DNA of 64,000 bases from Agrocybe praecox (GCA_964017145.1 OZ024851.1:3224001-3288000), one strand, 5' to 3'. Shown: positions 31,945 to 42,834, counted from the first letter of the stretch. The notes: generated by a model from the sequence alone, not told the origin. Numbers and translations: made by a program.

Positions 31945-34900
31945 TTGGTGAAGGGCATGTCCCAATGGAATAGATTTAATGTATTAGAAGATGAAAATGA
32001 TAAAGTCAATCCCACCTCTTCTGAATCTAATACAGAAATCATGTCCTCAAATTCTGATTCTCCCCTTTCTTCTACTCCTGAGAGGATATACATCTTAGGA
32101 CATAAGCCAAAAGCCTCCACCCATCTGTCAGTCATTCTCAAGACAATGGACACAGGAAAAAGGCTGTCTGTAGATGCTTTGCTTGACTCTGGAGCTACTG
32201 GTCTTTTTCTGGACACTGGGTTTGTAAAATACCATAATCTCAACACAAGGAAACTTCCTAGAGCCATTCCAGTCTACAATGTTGATGGTACTCTCAACAA
32301 AAGTGGCTCTATTCATGAGGAAGTAGACTTGATTATGGTGTATAAGAACCATACAGAAAAGGCTACCTTTGCTGTTTGTGACTTGGGAGACAAGACTGCT
32401 ATTATTGGACATACCTGGCTCTATCTACACAATCCTGATGTCAACTGGAAATCAGGTGATGTTCAGTTTACTAGATGTCCATCTGACTGCCACATGGAAG
32501 TGATTAGAGCCAGGAGAAAGAGACAGAGGATAGCTGCAGTACAGAGAAAACAGCTCCCTCAGTTTGATGATGAAGGTGTAGATCTTGTAGATCAGTCACC
32601 TGATTCTGACTCTGAGATTGAGCCTGAAGATAGGATTTTTATTTCTTATCTCCATCCTCAGAAGCAGTCTATCAATGCTACCTCAACTGTGTCTCAGAAA
32701 TTAGCAGAAGAGTCCCACCAACAGGCTGAATCCCCAAAGAAGACCTTTGAAGAAGCTGTTCCCAAATACTATCATCAATTTAAAGGAGTTTTTTCAAAAG
32801 AATCCTTTGATAGGCTACCTGACAGAAAGCCTTGGGATCATGCTATTGAGCTAAAGCCTGGGTCTGAGCCTTACAGATCAAAGATTTATCCTCTTTCCCC
32901 CAATGAGCAAAAGGAGCTTGATGCTTTTTTAGAGGAGAATCTGAAGTCTGGTAGGATTAGACCATCCAAGTCACCTATGGCATCCCCTGTGTTCTTTGTT
33001 AAGAAGAAGGATGGCTCTCTTAGACTGGTCCAGGACCACAGGAAGCTAAATGAAATGACCATTAAGAACTCTTACCCTTTACCTCTCATTTCTGACATCA
33101 TTACCAAACTCAGCAAAGCCAAGTATTTCACCAAGCTGGATGTCAGGTGGGGCTTTAACAATATTAGAGTTAAGGAAGGGGATGAGTGGAAGGCAGCTTT
33201 CAGAACCAATAGAGGGCTGTTTGAACCACTGGTCATGTTCTTTGGCTTAACCAATAGTCCTGCAACTTTCCAAACTATGATGAATGACATCTTTATAGAG
33301 CTTATTGATGGCAATGTGGTCATTGTCTACATGGATGACATATTGGTCTTCACTGAGACTCTGGATCATCATAGGGAAGTAGTCAAGAAGGTCTTGCAAA
33401 TCCTGGAAGACAGCAAACTCTACCTTAAAGCAGAAAAATGTGAATTTGAAAAGGAAAAGATTGAATATCTTGGACTTATCATTTCACAGGGCAAGATTGA
33501 AATGGACCCTGTCAAGGTAGAGGGAGTTTCCAAAAGGCCTGAACCTGAAAATGTCAAGGATGTTCAATCATTCTTGGGATTTGTCAACTTCTACAGAAGG
33601 TTCATAGAGGATTTTGCAGACATTGCCAAGCCACTTCATGAATTGACAAAGAAAGGAACAGTCTGGAGATGGGGACTTAGACATCAGGAAGCATTTGACC
33701 AGCTAAAGCTTAAGGTCACATCCTCCCCTGTTTTAATCTTCCCTGATGACAACAAACCTTATAAAGTTGAAGCAGATAGCTCTGATTATGCTACTGGAGC
33801 TGTGTTGTCTCAGGAAGGTTTGGATGGAAAATGGCATCCTGTAGCCTTTATGTCTAAGTCTCTCTCTGAAGTAGAAAGGAATTATGAGATCCATGACAAG
33901 GAGATGCTGGCTATTATCAGAGCACTAGATGAATGGAGACATTATCTTGAAGGGACTCAACATACCTTTGAGATTTGGACAGACCACAAAAATCTAGAGT
34001 ACTTTATGACTGCCCAGAAGTTAACCAGAAGGCAGGCCAGATGGTCACTCTTTTTGTCCAGATTTGATTTTTCTCTTCATCATAGGCCTGGTAAAAAGTC
34101 CTTAAAGCCAGATGCATTGTCTAGGAGATCAGACCATAAGAAGGGGGAGAATGATAATAAAAATGTAGTTCTCCTCAAACCTTCCTACTTCAAGATCCAG
34201 GCTCTCAAACAGGGTCATACCACATTGGCTGGTCCAGAGACTGATCTTCTCAAGAAGATTAGAGAAGCAAAGGACTTTGATGAGAAAGTGGTCAAGGCAG
34301 TACAAGAGATGAAGAAGTCTTCAACCAAGAAGATAGATGGACAGGAATGGTCAGAGGAGCAAGGGCTTGTTCTCTACAGAGGAAAGGTGTATGTTCCAAA
34401 AGACAAAGAGCTCAGAAGGAAAATTGTGGAACTGCATCATGATGCCTACATTGCTGGACATCCAGGAAAATGGAAGACAATAGAGTTAGTCTCTAGAAAT
34501 TATTGGTGGCCAGGAATGTCCCATTATATTGCAGCCTACACCAGAGGATGTGATAGATGTAATAGGACTAAGACATTCCCTGCTAAACCTGTTGGCTTCC
34601 TGACTCCAACTGAGATTCCCTCTGATGTTTGGCAGACTATTTCTGTGGATTTTATCACTGGCTTACCTGAATGTCAAGGGTATAATGCCATTATGATAGT
34701 TGTAGACAGGCTTAGCAAGATGATTCACATTATACCTACCACAGATGAGGTCACATCTGAAGGTACTGCTAAGCTCTACAGGGACTATGTCTGGAAATTG
34801 CATGGTCTACCTATCAAAATCATCTGTGATAGAGGTCCTCAGTTTGTCTCCAAGTTTATGAAAGAGCTCAACTCTATACTGGGTATTCAGACTGCTTCAT

Positions 34901-35826
34901 CTACAGCCTACCATCCTCAAACTGATGGTCAGACTGAGAGAGTCAACCAAGAAGTAGAACAATATCTCAGGCTCTTCATAAACCATAGACAGGATGACTG
35001 GGTAGAATGGTTGGCTTTGGCTGAATTTTCCTACAACAACAGAGTTCAGGCCTCTACCAGACAGACACCATTCATGCTCAACAATGGTAGACATCCAAGA
35101 ATGGGCACAGAACCTCTCAGAGACAGCAAGATGGACACTGTAGATACCTTTGTGAAAAACATGGAAGAGGCCAGGAAAGAAGCAGAGTCTGCACTCAAAA
35201 AGGCTGCTGATGACATGGCTAGATTCTATGATAGAAACAGAGGTGCTCCTACTGAGTACAAGGTTGGAGACATGGTTTGGCTAGATGGCAAGGATCTAAA
35301 GACTGATAGGCCTTCCAAGAAACTGGATGACAAGAGATATGGACCATACAAAATCACCAAAGTTGTTGGTTCAAATGCCTATGAATTGAAATTGCCTGCT
35401 ACCATGAAGATCCATCCTGTATTCAATGTGGTCAAGCTCATGCCCCATCATCCTGATCCAGTTGGTAGAAAGCCCCCTTCCAGACCTCCACCAGTTATCA
35501 AAGGTGAAAACCCTGAATGGGAAGTTGAATACATCAAGGACAGCAGATTATTCAGAAATAAGCTGCAGTACTTGGTTAAATGGAAAAACTACCCAAATGA
35601 AGAAAGTACTTGGGAACCTGCTGAAAATTTGAAGAAGGCAGCTAAATCAATCAAGGAATTTCATGCAAAACACCCAGCTGCTCCCAGAAAAATTTCTGCT
35701 CTCACTTTTGATAGACTTTCATTTTCTCCTTTAATTAATTTTACTGAACCTCCACCTCCTCTGAAACCCTCCAAACTCAGTCATACATGTGCACATTGTG
35801 GGAAATGTGCCTTAGAGAGGGGGTGA
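31945..35826 (+). CDS. pol: Pol polyprotein with chromodomain, copy 2
   Basis: About 1293 aa, uninterrupted. Numbered from a TTG codon at 31945; the first ATG is at 31957 and the frame is open back to 31861. Domains: aspartic protease (DSGATG, residues 81-86); reverse transcriptase (about 340-510) with FTKLDV, FFGLTNSPATFQ and catalytic YMDD at 462-465; RNase H (about 600-720) with ADSSDYATGAVLSQ. Integrase has an HHCC finger (HHDAYIAGHP...CDRCNR, about 830-875) and a DDE core (SVDFITGLP, then CDRGPQFVS, and the TERVNQEVEQY helix). The C-terminal chromodomain (about 1190-1240) is YLVKWKNYPNEESTWEPAENL, known to guide integration to histone marks in chromoviruses. It ends in a CAHCGKCALERG tail and abuts the LTR. 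Confidence 0.95.
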   Translation: MVKGMSQWNRFNVLEDENDKVNPTSSESNTEIMSSNSDSPLSSTPERIYILGHKPKASTHLSVILKTMDTGKRLSVDALLDSGATGLFLDTGFVKYHNLNTRKLPRAIPVYNVDGTLNKSGSIHEEVDLIMVYKNHTEKATFAVCDLGDKTAIIGHTWLYLHNPDVNWKSGDVQFTRCPSDCHMEVIRARRKRQRIAAVQRKQLPQFDDEGVDLVDQSPDSDSEIEPEDRIFISYLHPQKQSINATSTVSQKLAEESHQQAESPKKTFEEAVPKYYHQFKGVFSKESFDRLPDRKPWDHAIELKPGSEPYRSKIYPLSPNEQKELDAFLEENLKSGRIRPSKSPMASPVFFVKKKDGSLRLVQDHRKLNEMTIKNSYPLPLISDIITKLSKAKYFTKLDVRWGFNNIRVKEGDEWKAAFRTNRGLFEPLVMFFGLTNSPATFQTMMNDIFIELIDGNVVIVYMDDILVFTETLDHHREVVKKVLQILEDSKLYLKAEKCEFEKEKIEYLGLIISQGKIEMDPVKVEGVSKRPEPENVKDVQSFLGFVNFYRRFIEDFADIAKPLHELTKKGTVWRWGLRHQEAFDQLKLKVTSSPVLIFPDDNKPYKVEADSSDYATGAVLSQEGLDGKWHPVAFMSKSLSEVERNYEIHDKEMLAIIRALDEWRHYLEGTQHTFEIWTDHKNLEYFMTAQKLTRRQARWSLFLSRFDFSLHHRPGKKSLKPDALSRRSDHKKGENDNKNVVLLKPSYFKIQALKQGHTTLAGPETDLLKKIREAKDFDEKVVKAVQEMKKSSTKKIDGQEWSEEQGLVLYRGKVYVPKDKELRRKIVELHHDAYIAGHPGKWKTIELVSRNYWWPGMSHYIAAYTRGCDRCNRTKTFPAKPVGFLTPTEIPSDVWQTISVDFITGLPECQGYNAIMIVVDRLSKMIHIIPTTDEVTSEGTAKLYRDYVWKLHGLPIKIICDRGPQFVSKFMKELNSILGIQTASSTAYHPQTDGQTERVNQEVEQYLRLFINHRQDDWVEWLALAEFSYNNRVQASTRQTPFMLNNGRHPRMGTEPLRDSKMDTVDTFVKNMEEARKEAESALKKAADDMARFYDRNRGAPTEYKVGDMVWLDGKDLKTDRPSKKLDDKRYGPYKITKVVGSNAYELKLPATMKIHPVFNVVKLMPHHPDPVGRKPPSRPPPVIKGENPEWEVEYIKDSRLFRNKLQYLVKWKNYPNEESTWEPAENLKKAAKSIKEFHAKHPAAPRKISALTFDRLSFSPLINFTEPPPPLKPSKLSHTCAHCGKCALERG
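35814..35823 (+). promoter_or_regulatory. Polypurine tract of copy 2
   Basis: AGAGAGGGGG lies three bases before the 3' LTR and overlaps the last pol codons. It is the expected plus-strand DNA primer. Confidence 0.8.
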
Positions 35827-36199
35827 TGTCAGGGTTTCCCCTATTTTTCCTTATTTTCCTATATTTATTTCGCATTTTTCCCTTTTGTAGATGTGTAGAT
35901 ATCTTATCTGTTTCATATCTTTGATTATCTCTTGATTATCTTTTGATTACCATTTGATTAGATACTTATCACTTTAATTTCCCATGAGCATAGCCTCATC
36001 CATTCTACATCATTCCACATCATTCTTTTACTTTCTTTATGATGTCATTGCCTTATTCATCATTCCTTTCTATGATGTCATGGAGGAATCTTCTAGAATA
36101 GCTGTAGGGTATATATACTGGACATGTATGTAGCTGTAGCCCCAGCTTCAATCTCTTAGGATATCCACTATCATTGGTGTGATCTCTTAGAACCATTGA

Positions 36200-36242
<43 letters not shown>

Positions 36243-36294
36243 GCTTTGTCTTTGTTGGTGGCCTTGTCACACTGATCTTAGTGTTGCCCTGACA
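35827..36294 (+). repeat. 3' LTR of copy 2
   Basis: 468 bp with the same ends as the 5' LTR and a (TC)18 tract. The pol stop codon TGA (35824-35826) directly abuts its first base. Confidence 0.95.
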
Positions 36295-36517
36295 CAACTG
36301 ACCCAGTCCCTTTGGCTTTGGCCTTTTTCTTGGTTTTTGTCTCCTTAAGACCCTTGGGTGCATGAACACCAGATATCATTGCCTCCGATGTTGGTGGTGT
36401 TGCTTGATTAAAATCAAATGTTTTTCTGAGCTTATGCAGTAATTTTGGATCTGGTTCATTGGAGTCAGTTGCAAAGCCCAGTGCCTTGTGGTATTGTTGG
36501 GCTAAGTAGAGATACAT
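36278..36517 (-). pseudogene. Interrupted ORF of the old host element (upstream part)
   Basis: The minus-strand frame MYLYLAQQYHKALGFATDS...KKKAKAKGTG runs into the LTR of the young element at 36294. Removing the young element and one CAACT joins it to 29917, where the frame continues for six codons (EPESWQ) before a stop. It is therefore a piece of an older, minus-strand element split by the insertion. The exact function (gag or gag-pol linker) is not recognised. Confidence 0.55.
36295..36299. repeat. Target-site duplication CAACT (right)
   Basis: Matches 29918-29922 exactly; see the left copy. Confidence 0.92.
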
Positions 36518-38099
36518 CAGTCTTTCTATTCTAGGACAGCTACTTAGAGATATACCTTTTTATGGTGCCATACTTACAATTATCTTAAATCAGAACAAGG
36601 AAAAACAAATAATAAACATTTAACTCACAGTAAATAATCAGAATTGGTTTTAGCTCTTTTAAGACAGAGATTACAGCAATTTACTAATGATCCAGAAAAT
36701 TAGTTGCAAATTGCCATATTATACCAATAAAAAGACTTGCCTGTCATAATAGATTGGTCAGAAAAATGCTATTTTTAGCAAACAATATGGATGGTGGTCA
36801 CTGGTGGTTCGAGTTCAAGAGAGGGTGGTACAGATTACAAAGCAATCCTGTCTTGAATATCATAGATAACATAAGAATTACATGATATTTTGGTGGATAA
36901 ATATTGTTAAACATATGCACATATATACATGAAGAGGGAGCGAGGTATTAACGAAATGATATAAAGAGAACAACGACGGAGAAAGACAATCCGAACTCGG
37001 TAACACTACACAAACAAACAAACAAATGGAACCTTAGAATATTCCAACCCCAACACGTTCGACACGAAATTCTGGAATGCGAAATGTGCTTGCCGGGGGT
37101 AAAAGGGTGTGCAAAAATATGGACTGATCAATGCGAACAATGATCAGGTTCTATTTTGGTAGAGCCACTCCTTGCCAGTGCGTCTGAATAAAGACGCGCA
37201 TTGACTGCTATCCCATTCTCTCATTCACTTTCACATTTCTTCCCTCATTCATGTATATAGCATTGTACATGGCCTCGAGCCACAGAGTGGCTGCCCAGCA
37301 CAGTATATAAAGGCTCCACTCTTGTCCGTTTTTTTCCTCATCTTTTTGAAATCTTCATAACTTGCAGCTCGTTTGGCACTACTGCCTCGAGCATTCTTTT
37401 TTCACCCCACTCTTCCACTTTCCCTTTGCTGTTGTCTGTTGTATATACATTTCGCTTGTTCCGGCTTGAGCTCGGTTGTGTGGTGTCGAAATCTTCGGTT
37501 TTCGTCACCCACCCTCCGTGCGAGAGAGATAGGCGACCAATACATTCTCTTGCCCGTAAAACCACCCTTCTCGGAGTCCACATGAGTTCCCCTCTTTTTC
37601 TCTTACCAGTCGCGGCACACGAAATAGATACACATAAATGACGTACAGTGAAAAAATGAACGAACGGAGAAAATCGGACAAGAGAAAAAACGTAGAGAAC
37701 TGTTCGACGCACAAAAAAACAAGCACGACAAAAAGATGTACGCAGAATATCTAATTGGGTAAAGCGATAAGGAAAGCGAAAACTCTACCCACGTCGAGAA
37801 ATATAGTGACTAGGCGGACATACCATCGCAGTACCCTCCACCAATACCTATCTGCGCCTGCTGCTGCTGCTGGTGCCGCTGGCGTTAAATATTCGACGCG
37901 CCGATATCAAAATATACGTACCCCTCGACATGTTCTTGCCAAGAGGGATCGGCACCACACCCGTTCCTCGTGTGCTGGTACATCGTATCAGCATCAACGC
38001 CTGACAGAGATGTGGCCATACCTACATGCAGATGCTGCCACTGCTGATAATCATAAAGGGATCTAGGACGGCGATGGGTAGGTTTCCACACCGCCGTTA
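36518..38099. other. No gene seen; AT-rich, then promoter-like sequence
   Basis: 36518-36900 is AT-rich and may be the rest of the old host element. A TATATAAAG at 37304-37312 precedes overlapping open frames on both strands (37338-37726), none with a recognisable domain. A gene here is possible but unsupported. Confidence 0.4.
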
Positions 38100-38650
38100 A
38101 CATCACCGCCACGTTGCTGCTGCTGCTGCTGTTCATGCCGGTGGCGCTCAGGGAGTTCTCAGAGTCCGAAGCAGCGCCCGAAGAAGGGTACATGCCTACA
38201 AGTTTATCTGACTACTGCTGCTGCTGGGCGTACTGGACGTACGTGGCCATATCATACGTTGAATTCGTATCGACGCCGCCACTGAAATAGCAAGGGCATC
38301 AGCAGCAGCATCGCGGAAAGCAGAAGCCATAGGCGACGAGAAGGCGATGCTGACATTGGTACGCAAGATCTTTGGAGCATATCGAGCTCACAGCGCTGTT
38401 TCTTGGCGTTTGGCTTTGATTCGTGCAGCAGGGGTGTCCGCACATCGAACGGTCAGAGTCCAAGGGCAGTGTTTCGATAGCAGAAGGAGAGTGGATGCGA
38501 GGGATGCGTGTGTTTGAGGCGAATTCGCGAGGTTTGGGGCTCATTCGAGTGTGAACGTTGGGTTGCGAGAAGAAGCAACTACCGGCGTTCGTTTGAGATG
38601 GTGGTTGATGGATAGCTGCGCGTTGCGGGAAAGCGACTGCCAATCAGCAA
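38100..38650 (-). other. Coding-like fragment of an unrecognised gene
   Basis: On the minus strand the block encodes STYDMATYVQYAQQQQ followed by LVGMYPSSGAASDSENS and poly-Ser from CAG repeats. The paralogue at 44980-45200 keeps PNSTYDMAVYVQYAQQQQ and LVGMYPSS, but its frame diverges afterwards. An upstream part (CGHPCCTNQSQTPRNSA, LAYQCQHRLLVAYGF) is also partly shared. A relic of a Gln/Ser-rich regulatory protein is a guess. Confidence 0.35.
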
Positions 38651-38654
38651 CTCC

Positions 38655-39215
38655 ATCGTTAAACATCTACCCCACTAGCAACGACCCCCAACGCACCCGC
38701 CAAATACCTATCCAAATCCCCTCTCCGATGCCCAGAATCTCCCGCTCAGCGGGCAGGATCGAGCCATGCGTCATTCGCGCTGGATGCTCCGTCCCCGGGT
38801 ACACCACGCCCTTTATCACTGTCACTTTCTTACCATCCCTGTGGGCGTGTGATCAGAAGGGGGAAACGTTGACCAGAAAAAATGACCCTACCGATCGTCT
38901 CAAGACCGCTTATATATCGACACAGGTAGGTGGTGTATAACGTATAAGCTTATGGCGTATATGGTGTTGTCATTGTTGTGTGCCAGCATTTATATCGTAG
39001 CTGACAAAAAGAAGCCCGCTGACAGTGCCTCTTCCTAATCTTACGGTCGCGTACCCCTCCCACGCTTGCACGTATGTATTAACTCGGAAGGATCCATGGA
39101 TGAACTCGATGAGGAATCGTTTCGAATTCCAGTCTGGACGATCCGCGATTTCTATGAATGGCGTGATGCGCGTTTTCGTTAGGTAAGTTTTATCGGGGAG
39201 ATTAGATTAGATTAG
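38655..39215 (-). pseudogene. CGL scar in unit 1
   Basis: The C-terminal end of CGL (ARMTHGS region, 38655-38790) is joined to a short VVYPG region (38790-38855). It is then joined directly to the CGL 5' untranslated/promoter sequence (38870-39215), including the TATA box and the TTAACTCGGAAGGATCCATG block. Exons 1, 2 and most of exon 3 are missing. The junction after GTGTGATCAGAAGG is the same in units 2 and 3. Confidence 0.85.
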
Positions 39216-40326
39216 ATGGTACGTGCTCGTTGGTTGGGAATGTTCTACGTTCCACTGTCTCTTGTTCCAACAAAATTGCCTAGCACGTGGATGAATTGGA
39301 AGCTCACTATCACTGTTGCATATTTGTATATGCATTGGGATTGTAGAGAGGTATGAGCACCGCTAGCGCCGAGATAATTAGATAAATGTTGGGTTGTGTA
39401 TAATTTTAATTTGATGCATCTTTCCTGAAGATACACTTTACGGAAAAAAATTGGGATACAGATCACATACACATACATATGGAAAACTTTATGAGAATAG
39501 ACCATCCTTTTACCTTTCTCAAATCTCAAATTTTACGCACTGCTGGCGCTGACCGGAGTATCCGGGTACTAAAAAGGCATAAGAACGCACAAACAACCAA
39601 ATAATCTCGGGAATGAACTGCACAACAAAATTGCGAGGTCTGGCTTTGTGAGGTGTGCCGTCGCGTCAATTTCATTTCACATTGTTCTATCAAGACATTA
39701 TCTAACCCTTACATATGAGCATTTTCCCGGCTGTACTACGATATATATCACCGGGAACGCCTCCTCTACATACGTACATTTCATCACCAGAATTTAATGT
39801 AATATGGTGATCGATAGTATCACTTTCTCTTGAGCTTGGAAGACCGTTTCACCAAGAGTTCACTCGCACGCGTACGTAGAACCGCGTAAATCCAAATTTA
39901 AGCTAGATATGTATATCTACGGTGCCTAGACAATTTTCGCAAGTCAAGTCGAGGGTTCCGCGTAAGTTTGTTCTTCTACTTCCTGTGTGTATGCATGATA
40001 TAAATACTGTAAATATCAGGTGGCAAATACTCTACAATTAGATTTACGCGCGTTTGAAGGTCTTGAATATTGGGTATATATATATCATTGATGCGAGAGA
40101 TCTCCTCGTTTTGGTAATCCTCGTGAGAATACCCTCTCTATTGGTATATTCTGTTGATTCTTCTCCCGATATGAACGTCTACACGTCTACTACGTCAAGG
40201 AGAAACATGGATAGATAGTTAGATAGTTAGGAAACTGGAGTACGCGGCGATTCTTCTGTTTCACTTGTACGATTATGGGAGTCTAGATTTTCAATGAAAT
40301 ATTTTGAAGTAAGTAAAGCTTCGCTG

Positions 40327-40395
40327 TATAAAAAGGAGAGATATTACAGTAAAAATGAATCAATAGGCACCTACTGCTAATCAATTAAAAGTGAA
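40327..40395 (+). pseudogene. Orphan HsbA promoter and excision point in unit 1
   Basis: TATAAAA at 40327-40333 and the leader up to ACTGCTAATCA (40382) are those of the HsbA-like genes. The next bases (from about 40385) are the 3' flank that elsewhere follows the stop codon by about 40 bases. The whole gene, about 940 bp in unit 2, is missing. Confidence 0.85.
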
Positions 40396-40571
40396 ATATT
40401 TGCATACGTAAGATACCTACCTCTCTACTACGTTCTCCGAGTGTTCTGATAGCTATGAGGCTTTGAAAAAAATCGTAAAAAATAAATGTATGTATACACA
40501 GTACCGCTATCAGATCGAGTTGGCTCAAGTCATGGACTATGCTATAGAACTCGCGCTTGGTAGAGAACATT

Positions 40572-40905
40572 AAAGTATGGCGGTCATTTAGGGGAAGTAT
40601 TCCCGCGCACCGCTCATTGAAATTTTTACCCATTCCGCGCAATGTTAGGGTCGCAATAGGTCTAAATATGGTTCAGTCCAAAAATTCCCTGAACGTGTGC
40701 GCGGACAGGAAAGTTGCGCAATTTTGGGTAAATCGCGCGACTTTTTTTCCGCGCTCAATTCTTTAGTATATATGGAGTCATGTGCGCGGGTATTCGGATC
40801 AGCGCGCGCAATTATTTTGGGAATTGTGCGCATCACTTTTGTCTGAGCGCGCACTTTGCCTGGCGCGCAATTAATGTGTGCCTGCGTGTGCCGGTCTGCC
40901 GAAAG
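40572..40905. repeat. GCGC-rich repeat of the TIR family
   Basis: Begins with ATGGCGGTCA like the ends of the element at 51100-51890, and shares GCGCGCA/TTGCGCAATTTT and AAATCGCGCGACTTTTTTTC blocks. It starts exactly where homology between unit 1 and units 2/3 stops. No gene. Confidence 0.5.
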
Positions 40906-41154
40906 TTGAGTTATCCCCTGGCATTCAAGAATTTTGATTCTTCCTAACGGATGAATTTAAATCTCGGGTACATCTTAACTTTATGTCTCATAAATTATAG
41001 CCCGCAAGTAACTTACTGATACGAAAGGTCTACAATATATTTAAAAGCCATCATTTCCTACAGAACTATTTGCATCAAACATACAATCAAGTGTCCAAGT
41101 ACAAAAGGTAAAGAAGTGATAAGTAAGTACAGGTAAAGACTCCCACTGGAAAGG
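40906..41154. other. No gene seen
   Basis: Short spacer between the GCGC-rich repeat and unit 2. Confidence 0.5.
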
Positions 41155-41156
41155 TA

Positions 41157-41715
41157 GCTGGACGGGAACCCGCCCCTCGGCACGTCAGGCACAGGCAAGC
41201 TCTCCTCCTAATGCACGCCCTCAAAGCTCCATCACCCACTTGTGTGCATGTAGTCTTAACTTCCTCCATGCCAGCTCGTGCTTCCTCTGCGCGTAGCTCT
41301 CTTTGTCCGGGCTAGGCAAGCCCGGGTACACCACGTCCTTTACCACTCTCACTTTCTTACCATCCTGTGTGCGTGTGATCAGAAGGGAAGAACGTTGACC
41401 AGAAAAAATGCCCCGACCGATTGTTCCAAGGCCGCTTATATATCGTTACAGGGGAGTGGTGTATAACGTATAGCTTATGGCGTATGGCGTTGTATTCCAG
41501 CATTTATACCGTAGCTGACAAAAAGAAGCTGGCTGACAGAGCCTCTCCCCAATCCTACGGTCGCGTACCTCTCCCGTGCTCGCACGTACGCATTAACGAC
41601 CCATGGACGAACTCGATGAGGAATCGTTTCGAATTCCAGTCTGGACGATCCGCGATTGCTAAGAATGGCGTGACCACCGCATCTTCGTTAGGTAAGATTT
41701 CTTGGGGGAGATTAG
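41157..41715 (-). pseudogene. CGL scar in unit 2
   Basis: Carries the exon 3 segment from the DGFPFSG region to VVYPGLPG (41157-41395). It is joined to CGL promoter sequence (41400-41715) at the same point as units 1 and 3. It retains the TATA-like TATATATC block near 41431. No coding potential. Confidence 0.85.
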
Positions 41716-42540
41716 ATTAGATTAAATGGTACATACTCGTTGGTTGGCATGTTCTACGTTCCACTGTTTCTTGTTCCACCTAAGCGAATGAGGATGGGGA
41801 TGGATTGGAAGCTCACTATAACTGTTGATGTTGGATATCGGTATATTCATCGCGATTGTAGTAAACAATTTAGTGGTCTGACCACCTCTAGCGCCGAGAT
41901 AATTAGACAAATGTTGAGTCGTGTATGATGAGATGCATCTTTCCTGAGGATGCACTTTATGGGGAAAAGAATTGAGATGCAGATCACATACACATACATA
42001 TGGAAAACCTTACGAGAATTGACCATCCTTTCGCGTTTCTCAATCCTCAAATCGTACGCACTGCCGGCGCCGACCGGAGTATCCCGGGTACCAACAAAGC
42101 AAAAGAACGAACAAACGAATAAAGAATCTCAGGAACTGACTGCACAACAACTTTGCAAGGTCTGGCTGTGTGATGTGTGCCGTTGCGTGAATTTCATTTC
42201 ACATTGTTTTATTAAGACATCATCTAACCCCTACATATGAGCATTCTCCCGGGCGTACTACGATATATATCCCCGGGAACGCCTCCTCTACATACGTACA
42301 TTTCATCACCAGGATTTAATGTAATATAGTGATCGACAGTATCATTTTCCCTTGAGCTTGGAAGACCTTTGACCAAGCGTTCGCTCGCACGCTTACGTAG
42401 AACCGGGTAAATCCAAATTTAAGCTAGATATGTATACCTACGTGCCTAGACAATTTTCGCAAGTCAAGGGTTTGGCGTAAGTTTGTTCTCCTACTTCATG
42501 TGTGTATGCATGGTATAAATACTGTAAATAGAAGGTGTCA

Positions 42541-42834
42541 CATCATTAATTTGTAAAATTAGTTTCTGCCGGTTCTTCAACCAAGAAAACCCCTAAAAAC
42601 TGTTAAAAACTGCGAAATAGCGAAACCTGACAACCCAAGTATGGTTTTCGAGAAACTTATAATGAAAAAAGGTAAAGAAGACGGCAACCAATACAAAGTA
42701 TAAGCATAATCTTATACCTTTGGCTACAATCCGTCCGTTCTAGGATTAATTCCGCACTCAGAAGGTTTCCGGAAACCCAGAAGCAACGGAAACGGGCGAA
42801 AACCCGACAACAAATATTACAAATTACTGATGAA
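42541..42834. mobile_element. MITE-like element, copy 2 (294 bp)
   Basis: Ends CATCATTAATTTGTAA and TTACAAATTACTGATG are inverted repeats. The interior matches 22084-22363. Units 1 and 3 have the uninterrupted sequence (GGTGTCAATTGCTC at 47447-47460), so the insertion boundaries are visible. No clear target duplication. Confidence 0.85.

Larger units (their letters stand above)
29923..36294 (+). mobile_element. Complete Ty3/gypsy chromovirus (LTR retrotransposon), copy 2
   Basis: A 6372-bp element with near-identical LTRs (464 and 468 bp), leader, gag, pol in the -1 frame, a purine tract and a 5-bp target duplication CAACT (29918-29922 and 36295-36299). Pol carries protease, RT, RNase H, integrase and a C-terminal chromodomain in the order typical of chromoviruses. 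Both reading frames are open. LTR divergence is one substitution plus two TC units, so insertion was recent and the element may be active. Confidence 0.96.
38100..40571. repeat. Segmental duplication, unit 1 (HsbA gene lost)
   Basis: Contains, in order, a CTG/CAG-rich coding-like block (38100-38360), a conserved block (38405-38650), a CGL scar (38655-39215), a conserved non-coding block (39240-40330) with the orphan TATAAAA at 40327-40333, and the downstream flank of the HsbA-like genes (40390-40571). Units 2 and 3 have the same order. Confidence 0.85.
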
